Assembly (NCBI RefSeq): GCF_000331005.1
Contig: NZ_AEJB01000508.1
Span: forward strand, 1 to 61,231
DNA from: Streptomyces turgidiscabies Car8
GTDB lineage: Bacteria > Actinomycetota > Actinomycetes > Streptomycetales > Streptomycetaceae
Direction: 5' to 3'
DNA length: 61,231 nucleotides
Shown here: positions 52,335-60,252 of the stretch, piece after piece
Layout: the number at the start of each line of letters is the position of its first letter
How positions within the stretch are numbered: position 1 is the stretch's first letter
Made by a program: the position numbers and the translations under genes
Notes under the pieces: model-generated
The model's database searches: none
Seen by the model: only the letters and a program-made list of their open reading frames with translations
What the model was told of the DNA's origin: nothing

Positions 52335-52369
52335 CTGGACACAGTCCAGCATTGTCCGTCATGTGGACA
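52335..52369. promoter_or_regulatory. Cluster of GGACA/TGTCC palindromes at the cys operon promoter
   Basis: CTGGAC-ACA-GTCCAG (52335-52349, perfect) is followed by TGTCC with GGACA 7 bp further (52353-52369). Placed just upstream of the leader peptide, where the operon promoter must lie, these repeats are a good candidate for the binding site of a sulfur regulator. Confidence 0.5.
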
Positions 52370-52399
52370 CCCTTGTCTCGTACGGTGAGACGAGGGTGT
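52367..52399 (-). terminator. Terminator hairpin after the GNAT gene
   Basis: ACACCCTTGTCTC pairs with GAGACGAGGGTGT at 12 of 13 positions around a 7-nt loop. It lies 20 bp beyond the stop of the GNAT gene, separating it from the sulfur operon. Confidence 0.75.
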
Positions 52400-52418
52400 C
52401 GTCGGTCACATGGCGGGG

Positions 52419-52994
52419 TCACGACAGGTCGAACGCCCCCGGCCAGGGCCCGGGTGCGGCGACCTCCGCCTCCTCCTCGACCTTGGTGTCGAAGAGCGCG
52501 AAGCCGCGGCGCAGGTAGTTGTCCATCGCGTGCTCACCGTCCTTGCTGCACGTATGCAGCCAGACCCGCTTCGTCGGCGCCAGGCCCGGCCACCGGTCCC
52601 CGAGGTCCCAGGCCCGGGCGGCCCCGTACGACAGCAGGTGCCCGCCGATCCGCCGGCCCCGGAAGGCGGGGATCAGCCCGAAGTAGACGATCTCCACGGC
52701 CCCGTCGTCCTGGGGCTCGAACTCCACGTAGCCCGCCGGGGTGCCCCGGTCGTAGGCGACCCACGTCTCCACGCCCGGGCGCTCCAGGTACTCCTGCCAG
52801 CGGGCGTACGTCCAGGTCAGCCGGTCGGTCCAGCGGATGTCGCCGCCGACCGAGGCGTAGAGGAAGCGGCTGAACTCGGGGGAGGGGGCTTCGGCGCGGA
52901 CGACTCTGACGTCCCCGTCGGGGGCCTCTGCGGGGAGCAGGTCGGTCGGGGCGGTCTGTTGCAGGGACCAGGTGGTCACGGCGATGTTGCTCAT
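52419..52994 (-). CDS. GNAT family N-acetyltransferase
   Basis: 191 residues. Acetyl-CoA site motif A reads VEIVYFGLIPAFRGRRIGGHLL, cited as LIPAFRGRRIGGHLL (the R/Q-x-x-G-x-G/A loop as RGRRIGG), followed by HTCSKDGEHAMDNYLRRGF, cited as AMDNYLRRGF, the typical GNAT end. Transfers acetyl to an amine of unknown identity. Stands alone between a terminator hairpin and a repeat-rich gap. Confidence 0.88.
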   Translation of the reverse strand: MSNIAVTTWSLQQTAPTDLLPAEAPDGDVRVVRAEAPSPEFSRFLYASVGGDIRWTDRLTWTYARWQEYLERPGVETWVAYDRGTPAGYVEFEPQDDGAVEIVYFGLIPAFRGRRIGGHLLSYGAARAWDLGDRWPGLAPTKRVWLHTCSKDGEHAMDNYLRRGFALFDTKVEEEAEVAAPGPWPGAFDLS

Positions 52995-53035
52995 AGGGGT
53001 CAGGGAACCACGTGTCGTTCGCCTGCGGGCCCGTG

Positions 53036-53065
53036 GGGGCTGGTCGCGCAGTTCCCCGCGCCCCT
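53036..53065 (-). repeat. Interspersed intergenic repeat, copy B
   Basis: On the minus strand it reads AGGGGCGCGGGGAACTGCGC then GACCAGCCCC, nearly identical to copy A (31829) and copy C (56351). It lies 108 bp beyond the stop of the minus-strand gene at 53174. Confidence 0.8.
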
Positions 53066-53080
53066 ATCGGCGCGCTGTCG

Positions 53081-53152
53081 CGCGGCCGATTCATCCGCTC
53101 CCCTGGCGGCGCGCAGTCGCGCGCTCGCTCCGCCCGCGGCCGATTCATCCGC
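53081..53152 (+). repeat. 18-bp perfect direct repeat in the GNAT/secreted protein gap
   Basis: CGCGGCCGATTCATCCGC occurs at 53081-53098 and again at 53135-53152, each preceded by a GCGCGC(T/A)GTCGCGCG-type short inverted repeat. It looks like a tandem duplication of a roughly 54-bp unit. Confidence 0.75.
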
Positions 53153-53173
53153 GCCCGGCCCCGCCCTGCGGGC

Positions 53174-54571
53174 TTATCTCAGGGAGTCGGCGATCTCGGA
53201 CAGTGGTACGGCGTACAGGACGCGCTCCGGGACCGGGGTGCCGGAGCGGTTGTCCGCCGCCCGTTCCGTCAGGGACCAGACCTCGCCGGTGCCCTCCCAG
53301 TAGGAGAGGGACTCGGCGTGCTCGCCCCAGCAGCGGCGGGACTCGTCGTCGGAGCCGCAGCGGGCGGCCTTCGCGCCGTCGTCGTCCAGTCGCCACAGGG
53401 TGCCGTGCCGGTCCTTGGAGCCGGGGGCACGACCGACGTACCAGTCCGCCTTCTCCTCGCCCGCCGACCGGTACGACAGGACGCCCTGGATGCCCGTGGC
53501 CTTCGTCGAGAAGGCCTCGACCGCGTTCACCCGGCCGAAGGCGTTCGCGGCGAGGAGGCCGGAACGGTCGCCCGCGCGGCTGAACGAGTAGCGCCACAGG
53601 CGGCTGCGCTGATCGGCGTCCGCCGGGAACCACTCGCTCGCGACCAGGCTGTCGGGCGTGGAGCTGCGGTCCAGGGAGAGCGAGCCGAAACAGGGGGCGC
53701 CGTCGTCGGCCGCCGGGTCGCACGCACCGCCGGTGAGGCTGTACGAGGCGACGGCGGGCATGACGTACCCGTAGCCGTGCGCCGACCAGCCGCCGGACAC
53801 CCGTCCGACCGCCGGACTGCTGACCGAGGCGCGCTGGATGCGGTTCATGTCGTAGACGTACAGGGACTTGCGGTCGGTGTCCGCGGCGGAGGCCGTGACC
53901 AGCAGCTTGTCCTGGTACCAGACCATGCCGGAGATCGAGGACTCCAGCTTGCGGTAGTTCGAGCCGTCCTCCGTCGGGACGACCAGGAGCACCCAGCGGT
54001 ACGTCATGTCGCTCAGGTCGTTCGCGTCGATGACGGCGACCCGCGCCAGGCCCCGGGAGACCTCGGGCTCGTCCGGTTTGGCGTCGTTGTGCGTCCAGCC
54101 GGAGAGGATCACACGGTTGGCGCCCCAGCGGCCGTCCTCGTCCGCGTCACCGGAGGTGGTCACGGACTGCGGCAGCCAGCGCCGGCTGGCGGCGTCGGCC
54201 TCGTCCCAGCAGTACGCGCGGGTGGCCGTCGGGGCGACGGGCAGCGCCTCGGTCTCGGTCGGGGCACACTCGTCCGCGGCGCGCATCGTGCGGTTGGTGT
54301 GCTCCAGGACGGTGCTCACGCCCACCGTGCCGCCCATGGAGGTGGCCAGCCGGTCGAGCGAACTCTTCGACGCCAGATGCTCCTTGAGCTGGAAGTCCTT
54401 CAGCTCCGCGGCGGACGTCAGGGACTTCAGGGGCCCCGGGTTGTCGCTGCTCACGGCCTGGGAGGCGCTGACGATGGTGGCCGCGGCGGTGAGGGCGAGG
54501 GCGGTTCCGGCGAGGGCGCCGCGCAGCGCTCTGCCCCTTCTCTGCCTGCGGTGTCTGCCGCGATGTTTCAT
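53174..54571 (-). CDS. Secreted protein of unknown function, probable beta-propeller
   Basis: 465 residues from the ATG at 54571. A highly basic N-terminus (RGRHRRQRRGR) precedes a hydrophobic signal segment. The body has repeating strand-rich units with aromatic ends such as GMVWYQDKLLVTAS, KSLYVYDMNRIQ and GTLWRLDDDG, suggesting a beta-propeller. Six cysteines are mostly paired along the chain, in keeping with export. I do not recognise a family function. Monocistronic; the 215-bp gap upstream (54572-54786) shows no gene. Confidence 0.75.
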   Translation of the reverse strand: MKHRGRHRRQRRGRALRGALAGTALALTAAATIVSASQAVSSDNPGPLKSLTSAAELKDFQLKEHLASKSSLDRLATSMGGTVGVSTVLEHTNRTMRAADECAPTETEALPVAPTATRAYCWDEADAASRRWLPQSVTTSGDADEDGRWGANRVILSGWTHNDAKPDEPEVSRGLARVAVIDANDLSDMTYRWVLLVVPTEDGSNYRKLESSISGMVWYQDKLLVTASAADTDRKSLYVYDMNRIQRASVSSPAVGRVSGGWSAHGYGYVMPAVASYSLTGGACDPAADDGAPCFGSLSLDRSSTPDSLVASEWFPADADQRSRLWRYSFSRAGDRSGLLAANAFGRVNAVEAFSTKATGIQGVLSYRSAGEEKADWYVGRAPGSKDRHGTLWRLDDDGAKAARCGSDDESRRCWGEHAESLSYWEGTGEVWSLTERAADNRSGTPVPERVLYAVPLSEIADSLR

Positions 54572-54786
54572 TCATCCTCCCGAGGCAGGCCAACTGCGGC
54601 TCGCGGTCCGTACGTTGAAACCGGGGACGCAGTGTGGGGGGCCGTGGGAAGGATGGTACGTCAGGGGGCGCCGGGCCTGGTCGAATACGCCGGAATCCAT
54701 GCGCTTGTGTTGCGTTCGGGGGCCGTTCGGACGTGTTTGTTCACCCCGGCGTCACAGCCGGGTCACTGTGTGTCGTCCGGCGCCGT

Positions 54787-56079
54787 TCAAACCCCGGCCG
54801 CCCCCTCCGTCGCCCGGCCCCGTGCCACGGCCGTGGCCGTCGAGTGGGGCAGCAGATCGCGGGGATCGTCCGGGAGGAGGACGTCCACTTCCGTGTCCTC
54901 GCTGAAGCGGTACGGCCGGTGGTCCAGAAACGCCCCGAGATACCGCCGTATCCGCGACATCTCCGCGCGTACGGTCACGGTGCGGGCCGGGTCCCCGAAC
55001 ACGTCGTCGGCCAGGCCCGCCGCGCTGCGGCCCGCCGGGTGCAGGGCCAGGAGGTACAGCAACTCGGCGTGCCGAGGAGTCAGTTCGTGGGTCCAGGAAC
55101 CCGCCGGCCCCGACACCGTCACCGACCAGCGGCGTGGCCGGCCCAGGTCCAGGACGATCCGGGAGGCGCCGCGAGCCTCGGGCTCGGCGGCGCGGATCAG
55201 CCAGCCGCCGGCCAGCGGCTCCACCGAGCACAGTCCCAGCGCCGGCAGCCAACGTCGGCCCGGGGACAACGACTTGGGCAGGGCGACGCGGCTCGTGTAC
55301 GGCATTCCGGTGATCGCGGCCGTCCAGCCGTCCCGGTCCACCGCCAGAGCCCGCCCGCCGAGCCGCGCCAGCACCGGCGCCGCCGCCGACCGCAGCCGCT
55401 CCAACGACTGGTGGTGCCGCTCCCGCAGCCGCGCCTCGGCGAGCTTGGCGACCGAGTCGACCCAGGCGAGCGTGGCCGGATGCATCGTCTCCAGCGGCCC
55501 GCTGACATCGACCACGCCCAGCAGCCTGCCGTCGCGCGGGTCGGTGATCGGGGCGCCCGTGCACGTCCAGGTGGCGAGCGACCGTACGAAGTGCTCGGAG
55601 GCGAAGACCTGGACGGGGCGCCGGGCGACCGCCGGGGTGCCCACGCCGTTGGTGCCGACGACCTCCTCGGCCCAGTCGGCGCCGGGCTCTATCCCGAACC
55701 TGTCGGCCCTGCGCAGCACCGGTGTACTGCCCTCGCGCCACAGCACCCGGCCGTCCTCGTCCGCGACGAGCATGATGTGCTGGGTGGCGTCCGCGACCGA
55801 CAACAGCCCCTGCCGCAGCACCGGGAGAACATGCCGCAGCCGGGACGTCTCGCGCCGCCGCGCCAACTCCTCGTGGGTCAGCAGCCCCGTCTGGACGCCG
55901 TGGTCGGGGTCGACGCCGCTGCGCAGCACGCGGTCCCAGGACTGGTCGATCACCGGGCGGGGTGCCAGTCGCGGCCGCTGTCCGGTGAGGCGGGCCGCGC
56001 GTACGTCACTGAGCAGCCGCGCCGCATGCGCCGTGTCACGGGCGGCCATCCGCGCGACGTCCATCGGCGGCTTCGCCAC
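54787..56079 (-). CDS. GAF-domain transcriptional regulator with C-terminal winged helix
   Basis: 430 residues from a GTG at 56079 with GGGAGG upstream; ATG at 56115 is an alternative lacking such a site. A GAF domain (about 70-225: ADEDGRVLWREG, VGTNGVGTPAVARRP, LLGVVDVSGP) resembles that of AcoR-type activators, but there is no AAA+ domain. The C-terminal part (about 330-420), HELTPRHAELLYLLALHP then RAEMSRIRRYLG, looks like an OmpR/SARP-style winged helix. In actinobacteria such proteins often regulate a nearby aldehyde dehydrogenase, absent here. Its target is unknown. Confidence 0.82.
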   Translation of the reverse strand: MAKPPMDVARMAARDTAHAARLLSDVRAARLTGQRPRLAPRPVIDQSWDRVLRSGVDPDHGVQTGLLTHEELARRRETSRLRHVLPVLRQGLLSVADATQHIMLVADEDGRVLWREGSTPVLRRADRFGIEPGADWAEEVVGTNGVGTPAVARRPVQVFASEHFVRSLATWTCTGAPITDPRDGRLLGVVDVSGPLETMHPATLAWVDSVAKLAEARLRERHHQSLERLRSAAAPVLARLGGRALAVDRDGWTAAITGMPYTSRVALPKSLSPGRRWLPALGLCSVEPLAGGWLIRAAEPEARGASRIVLDLGRPRRWSVTVSGPAGSWTHELTPRHAELLYLLALHPAGRSAAGLADDVFGDPARTVTVRAEMSRIRRYLGAFLDHRPYRFSEDTEVDVLLPDDPRDLLPHSTATAVARGRATEGAAGV

Positions 56080-56415
56080 TGTGTCCTCCCGGCTCGTATT
56101 GACTCGATGTCTCATGGTGCCGCCCCGGGGGCGCGGAAGACCACACTCCGCACACACACGCCAACAAGTTGCAACCCCCTGCAACCCTGGTGAACCGCCC
56201 TGCGGTGGCTGAAACTTGGGCGACGCCGTGCGCGGTGTCCGTGCTCCCGAGCGATGCGGGGCAAGTGAGCGGGGGTGGTGCCGTGTCGGCGCAGCACCAC
56301 TCCCGCGACAGGCTCCGCCGGTAGTGCGGTTATTTGGCTGCCGGCCGGTAGGGGCTTGTCGCGCAGTTCCCCGCGCACCTGTCGGGCGCTGTCGCGCCTA
56401 CGACAGGCCGGATAC
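56080..56415. other. 336-bp gap between regulator and AidB-type gene
   Basis: Holds the regulator's promoter and, at 56351-56380, interspersed repeat copy C. No gene or RNA recognised otherwise. Confidence 0.6.
56351..56380 (-). repeat. Interspersed intergenic repeat, copy C
   Basis: Minus-strand reading AGGTGCGCGGGGAACTGCGC then GACAAGCCCC; differs from copies A and B at few positions. It lies 36 bp past the stop of the minus-strand acyl-CoA dehydrogenase gene. Confidence 0.8.
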
Positions 56416-58050
56416 TCAGCCCACCGGTCGGGCTCGGTCCACCACCTCTGCCAGGTTCAGGGTGTGGGGGAGGGTGCCGAAAGCGTTGCCCCAGTCGCCG
56501 CCCAGGCGGGAGGCGCAGAAGGCGTCGGCGGTTTCGGGGGGTGCGAACCGGACCAGAAGTGAACCCTGCAGGACCAGCGCGATCCGCTCGACCAGCCGTC
56601 GCGCCCGGCCCTCGATGCCTTCCAGGTCGGCGAGTTCGGTCAGCAGGTCCTTGATCGCGCCGTCCAGCCGGTGGTCCGCCCCGCGCGCCTTCCCGACCTC
56701 CTGGAGGAACGCGTTGAGCGCGGCGGGCTCCCGCTGGATCGCCCGCAGCACATCCAGCGCCTGTACGTTCCCGGCGCCTTCCCAGATCGAGTTGAGCGGC
56801 GACTCGCGCAGCAGCCGGGGCATACCCGACTCCTCGACGTAGCCGTTGCCGCCCAGACACTCGGACGCCTCCACCACGAGCGGGGTGCAGCGCTTGGTCA
56901 CCCAGTACTTGGCGGCCGGCAACGCGAGCCGCAGGAACGCCCGTTCCTGTTCTCCGCCGTCGTCGTAGGCGGCGGCCAGGCGCAGCGCGAGCGTTGTCGC
57001 CGCCTCTGACTCCAGGGCGAGATCGGCCAGTACGTTGCGCATCAGCGGCTTGTCGACGAGTTTCCCGCCGAACGCCTCGCGGTACGTGCAGTGGTGCACG
57101 GCCTGGGCGACCGCCTGCCGCATCAGCGCGGCGGCGCCGAGCACACAGTCGAGCCGGGTCATCGCGACCATCTCGATGATGGTGCGCACCCCACGCCCCT
57201 CGTCCCCGACGCGGCGCACCCACGTCCCGTCGAACTCGATCTCGCCGGACGCGTTGGACCGGTTGCCCAGCTTGTCCTTGAGCCGCTGGATGCGGAACAC
57301 GTTGCGGGTGCCGTCCGCCAGGACGCGGGGCAGCAGAAAGCAGGTCACCCCGCCGGGGGCCTGCGCCAGCACCAGGAAGCCGTCCGACATGGGCGCCGAG
57401 CAGAACCACTTGTGGCCCGTCAGCTCGTACGTCCCGTCCTCGGCGAGCGGTTTCGCGACGGTCGTGTTGGCCCGTACGTCGCTGCCGCCCTGTTTCTCCG
57501 TCATGCCCATCCCGAAGAGCACGCCGGCCTTCCGGTGCGCCGGGCCGAGCCCCTCCTCGTAGACGGTGGACGTCAGCCGGGGCTCCCACTCGGCGGCGAG
57601 CGCCGGGTCGGTGCGCAGTGCGGGCACCGCCGCGTGGGTCATCGACAGCGGGCAGCCGTGGCCGGCCTCGGCCTGCGACCAGACCACGAACCCGGCGGCC
57701 CGCCGCACATGCCCGCCCGGTCGCGTCCAGGCCGCCGTCAGGCCCGCCGAGACACCCTTGCCGAGCAGCCGGTGCCAGGCCGGATGGAACTCCACCTCGT
57801 CGATCCGGTTGCCGTAGCGGTCGTGCGTGCGCAGTTTCGGGGGGTTCTCGTTGGCGAGCGCCCCCCATTCCTGCACCTGCGCGGACCCGGTGGACTTCCC
57901 GAGCCCGGAGAGATCCTCCCGGGCCTCGTCCAGAAGCCCTGGATCCAGGTGCCGCTCGACGGCCGCCACCAGGGCCTTGTCGGCGGCGAAGACGTCATAT
58001 CCGACCAGGGGCGGCACCTGGTTGGTCACGGTGTGGGTGCTGGCTGCCAT
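56416..58050 (-). CDS. AidB-type acyl-CoA dehydrogenase
   Basis: 544 residues from the ATG at 58050, close to the 541 of E. coli AidB. Acyl-CoA dehydrogenase blocks: GMGMTEKQGGSDVRA (flavin region), LTGHKWFCSAPMSDGFLVLA, cited as GHKWFCSAPMSDGF, and SIWEGAGNVQALDVLR in place of the usual catalytic segment. The AidB group has an extended C-terminal domain and binds DNA in E. coli's alkylation response; the actinobacterial form may simply oxidise a branched acyl substrate. Single gene. Confidence 0.9.
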   Translation of the reverse strand: MAASTHTVTNQVPPLVGYDVFAADKALVAAVERHLDPGLLDEAREDLSGLGKSTGSAQVQEWGALANENPPKLRTHDRYGNRIDEVEFHPAWHRLLGKGVSAGLTAAWTRPGGHVRRAAGFVVWSQAEAGHGCPLSMTHAAVPALRTDPALAAEWEPRLTSTVYEEGLGPAHRKAGVLFGMGMTEKQGGSDVRANTTVAKPLAEDGTYELTGHKWFCSAPMSDGFLVLAQAPGGVTCFLLPRVLADGTRNVFRIQRLKDKLGNRSNASGEIEFDGTWVRRVGDEGRGVRTIIEMVAMTRLDCVLGAAALMRQAVAQAVHHCTYREAFGGKLVDKPLMRNVLADLALESEAATTLALRLAAAYDDGGEQERAFLRLALPAAKYWVTKRCTPLVVEASECLGGNGYVEESGMPRLLRESPLNSIWEGAGNVQALDVLRAIQREPAALNAFLQEVGKARGADHRLDGAIKDLLTELADLEGIEGRARRLVERIALVLQGSLLVRFAPPETADAFCASRLGGDWGNAFGTLPHTLNLAEVVDRARPVG

Positions 58051-58124
58051 ACGAAGAACGTACCCCCCGGTACGGCCTTGTTCACCGGATTGCCCGCGGC
58101 GCAGCACCCGTGCCGCTGTCGCCG

Positions 58125-59120
58125 TCAGACCGGCCGGGAGAGGACCGCCAGTTCGTCGGCGGCCAGCGGGGTCATGTCCTGCTCGCCCTGGTGGGCCTCC
58201 AGCCACCCGGGGTGGTACACGGTGTCGAGGTAGCGCTCTCCCATGTCCGGGGCGATCGCCACCGCCGTGAGGTCACGGCCGTCGTGCCGGGCCAGCCACT
58301 GCGTCGCCCCGCTGATCACCGTGCCCGTGGACCCGCCGAACAGGAAGCCCCGGGAGGCCAGCCGACGGCAGACACCCACCGCGTCCGCCTCCTCCACACG
58401 GATCACCTCGTCGACGTAACTCTCGTCGAGCAGCTGCGGACGTACGCTCGTGCCCAGCCCCGGGATCATCCGGGGTCCCGGCGGCCCCCCGAAGGTGACC
58501 GAGCCGACGGCGTCCACGGCGACGATCCGCACCCGCCGGTTCCACTGCCAGAACCAGCGCGCGCAGCCCATCAGCGTGCCGGTGGTGCCGGCACCGACGA
58601 ACAGGACGTCCAGGCCCGGGAACCGGCGGGCGATCGCCGGTGCTGTCGTACGGTAGTGAGCCCGCCAATTCCCCTGGTTGGTGTACTGGTTGAGCCAGAC
58701 ATACCGCTCGTCGGAGGCGCACAGCGCGCGGACGTACCCGATCCGGGCGCCCAGGAAGCCACTGCGCAGGTCGGGCTGGTCGATGACGTGCACCCGGCTG
58801 CCCAGCGCCTCCATCAGACGGATCGCCTGCGCGTTGCAGCGCGAGTCCGTCACGCACAGGAACCGGTAGCCCCGGCTCGCCGCGAGCACACTGAGCGCCA
58901 CGCCCAGGTTGCCCGACGAGGACTCCACGAGAACGGATCCCGGCCGCAGCCTGCCGTCCCGCTCGGCGGCCGTCACCATCTCGTAGGCGGCCTTCATCTT
59001 GATCGAACCGGCGAAGTTGAAGCCCTCGCACTTCAGGAAGAGGGGGAGTCCCACGGTGGCCCGGAGGTCGACGTAGAGCTCATCCTCGTTGAAGTCCGAT
59101 GGCTGCGAAATGACTGGCAT
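58125..59120 (-). CDS. SbnA-like PLP enzyme for 2,3-diaminopropionate synthesis
   Basis: 331 residues from the ATG at 59120 with GGGGGAC upstream. Cysteine-synthase fold: PLP lysine in FAGSIKMKAA, ESSSGNLGVALS and the phosphate loop GAGTTGTLMGC. The end GERYLDTVYHPGWL is characteristic of SbnA, which joins O-phosphoserine and glutamate to form an N-substituted diaminopropionate. The SbnB-like partner lies just upstream in the transcript. Together they give L-2,3-diaminopropionate, a building block in siderophores and peptide antibiotics. Confidence 0.92.
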   Translation of the reverse strand: MPVISQPSDFNEDELYVDLRATVGLPLFLKCEGFNFAGSIKMKAAYEMVTAAERDGRLRPGSVLVESSSGNLGVALSVLAASRGYRFLCVTDSRCNAQAIRLMEALGSRVHVIDQPDLRSGFLGARIGYVRALCASDERYVWLNQYTNQGNWRAHYRTTAPAIARRFPGLDVLFVGAGTTGTLMGCARWFWQWNRRVRIVAVDAVGSVTFGGPPGPRMIPGLGTSVRPQLLDESYVDEVIRVEEADAVGVCRRLASRGFLFGGSTGTVISGATQWLARHDGRDLTAVAIAPDMGERYLDTVYHPGWLEAHQGEQDMTPLAADELAVLSRPV

Positions 59121-59214
59121 GTTGTCCCCCTGTGTGCGGCGCGCCTGTGCTCGGCCCGCCTGATCCGTGGCACGACATCCGGTGACGGATGCTGCGTCCG
59201 ACCCCCTGAGGAGG

Positions 59215-60252
59215 TCAGCCGTGCCGCCGCAGTTCGTGGAAGAAGCCGTCGACGACACGCAGTTCGCCGCGGCGGGCCACCTCGTCGTGGACGAACCTGC
59301 CGACGGCGAGGTCCAGCACTCCGAGGCCGAAGGGCGAGAACACCACCGGCCGGTCCACCGGGACCCTGGTCCGCCCGGTGAGTACGTCGTCGAGCGTGCC
59401 GTCGATGAACTCCCGCCCGCCGGTGAGCTGTTCGGCCAGGTGAGGAGAGGTCTCCGCCTTCAGGCAGTGCTCGACGTCGTCGACGTAGTTCGCCGAGGCG
59501 AGCAGGATCTCGGGCGCGAGGTCTCGCAACGAGACGTGCAGGACCAGCGGATGGTGGTCGAACCACGACACGTCGTGGATGTGCGGCTTCGCGGCGACGG
59601 TGGCGAACACCAGCAAGTCGCTCGACCTGACCAGTTGTTCGGCGCTGTCGTGGACGACGACCTTGCCGGCGCCGTCCGACCGCTCCAGATAGCCCCGGAA
59701 GCCGGCCGCGCTGTCGGCGGACAGGTCGAACACGCCCGTCTCGTCGAACTCCCAGCCGGTGGCCTCCAGATAGGTGTGGATGTAGCGCGCGATGAGCCCC
59801 GTCCCGACGAACCCCACCCGGGTCGGGCGGGCGCGCCCCCGGCTCAGCCGGTCGGCGGCCAGCGCGGCCGAGGCCGCCGTCCGGGACGCGCTGATGATGG
59901 AACTCTCCAGACAGGCGAACGGATAGCCCGTGTCGTGGTCGTTCAGGATCAGCACGGCCGACGCCCGCGGGATCCCCGCCGCGACGTTCTCCGGGAAACT
60001 GGAGACCCACTTCAGCCCGTCCACGTGCACGTCCCCGCCGATCGACGCGGGCAGCGCGATGATCCGCGACGACGGACGGTCCGGGAACCGCAGGAAGTAC
60101 GAGGGCGGGTTCACCGAGTCACCGGCCCCGTGCAGCCGGTACACCGCCTCGACCAGGTCGACGACGTCCGACTCCCGGCCCTGGAGGGCCTGTTGGGCCT
60201 GCTCCCCGGTGACGACCGAGAACGGCGGAACGGTGACAGGGTTCGTGGTCAT
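59215..60252 (-). CDS. SbnB-like dehydrogenase for 2,3-diaminopropionate synthesis
   Basis: 345 residues from the ATG at 60252, overlapping the oxygenase stop (ATGA). Ornithine cyclodeaminase/mu-crystallin family: substrate part PPSYFLRFPDRPSSRIIALPA, cited as SYFLRFPDRPSSRIIA, and Rossmann VGFVGTGLIARYIHTYL. SbnB oxidatively releases diaminopropionate and 2-oxoglutarate from the SbnA product with NAD. Order in the transcript is oxygenase, SbnB, SbnA. Confidence 0.92.
   Translation of the reverse strand: MTTNPVTVPPFSVVTGEQAQQALQGRESDVVDLVEAVYRLHGAGDSVNPPSYFLRFPDRPSSRIIALPASIGGDVHVDGLKWVSSFPENVAAGIPRASAVLILNDHDTGYPFACLESSIISASRTAASAALAADRLSRGRARPTRVGFVGTGLIARYIHTYLEATGWEFDETGVFDLSADSAAGFRGYLERSDGAGKVVVHDSAEQLVRSSDLLVFATVAAKPHIHDVSWFDHHPLVLHVSLRDLAPEILLASANYVDDVEHCLKAETSPHLAEQLTGGREFIDGTLDDVLTGRTRVPVDRPVVFSPFGLGVLDLAVGRFVHDEVARRGELRVVDGFFHELRRHG

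Noticed and set aside
50591..52873. A 760-codon frame opposite the sulfite reductase gene
   Set aside because: Valine/aspartate-rich shadow running across several real genes.
53012..56212. A 1066-codon frame opposite the secreted protein and GAF regulator
   Set aside because: Crosses two genes with clear starts and ribosome sites; translation is Ser/Arg/Pro-rich with no domain.
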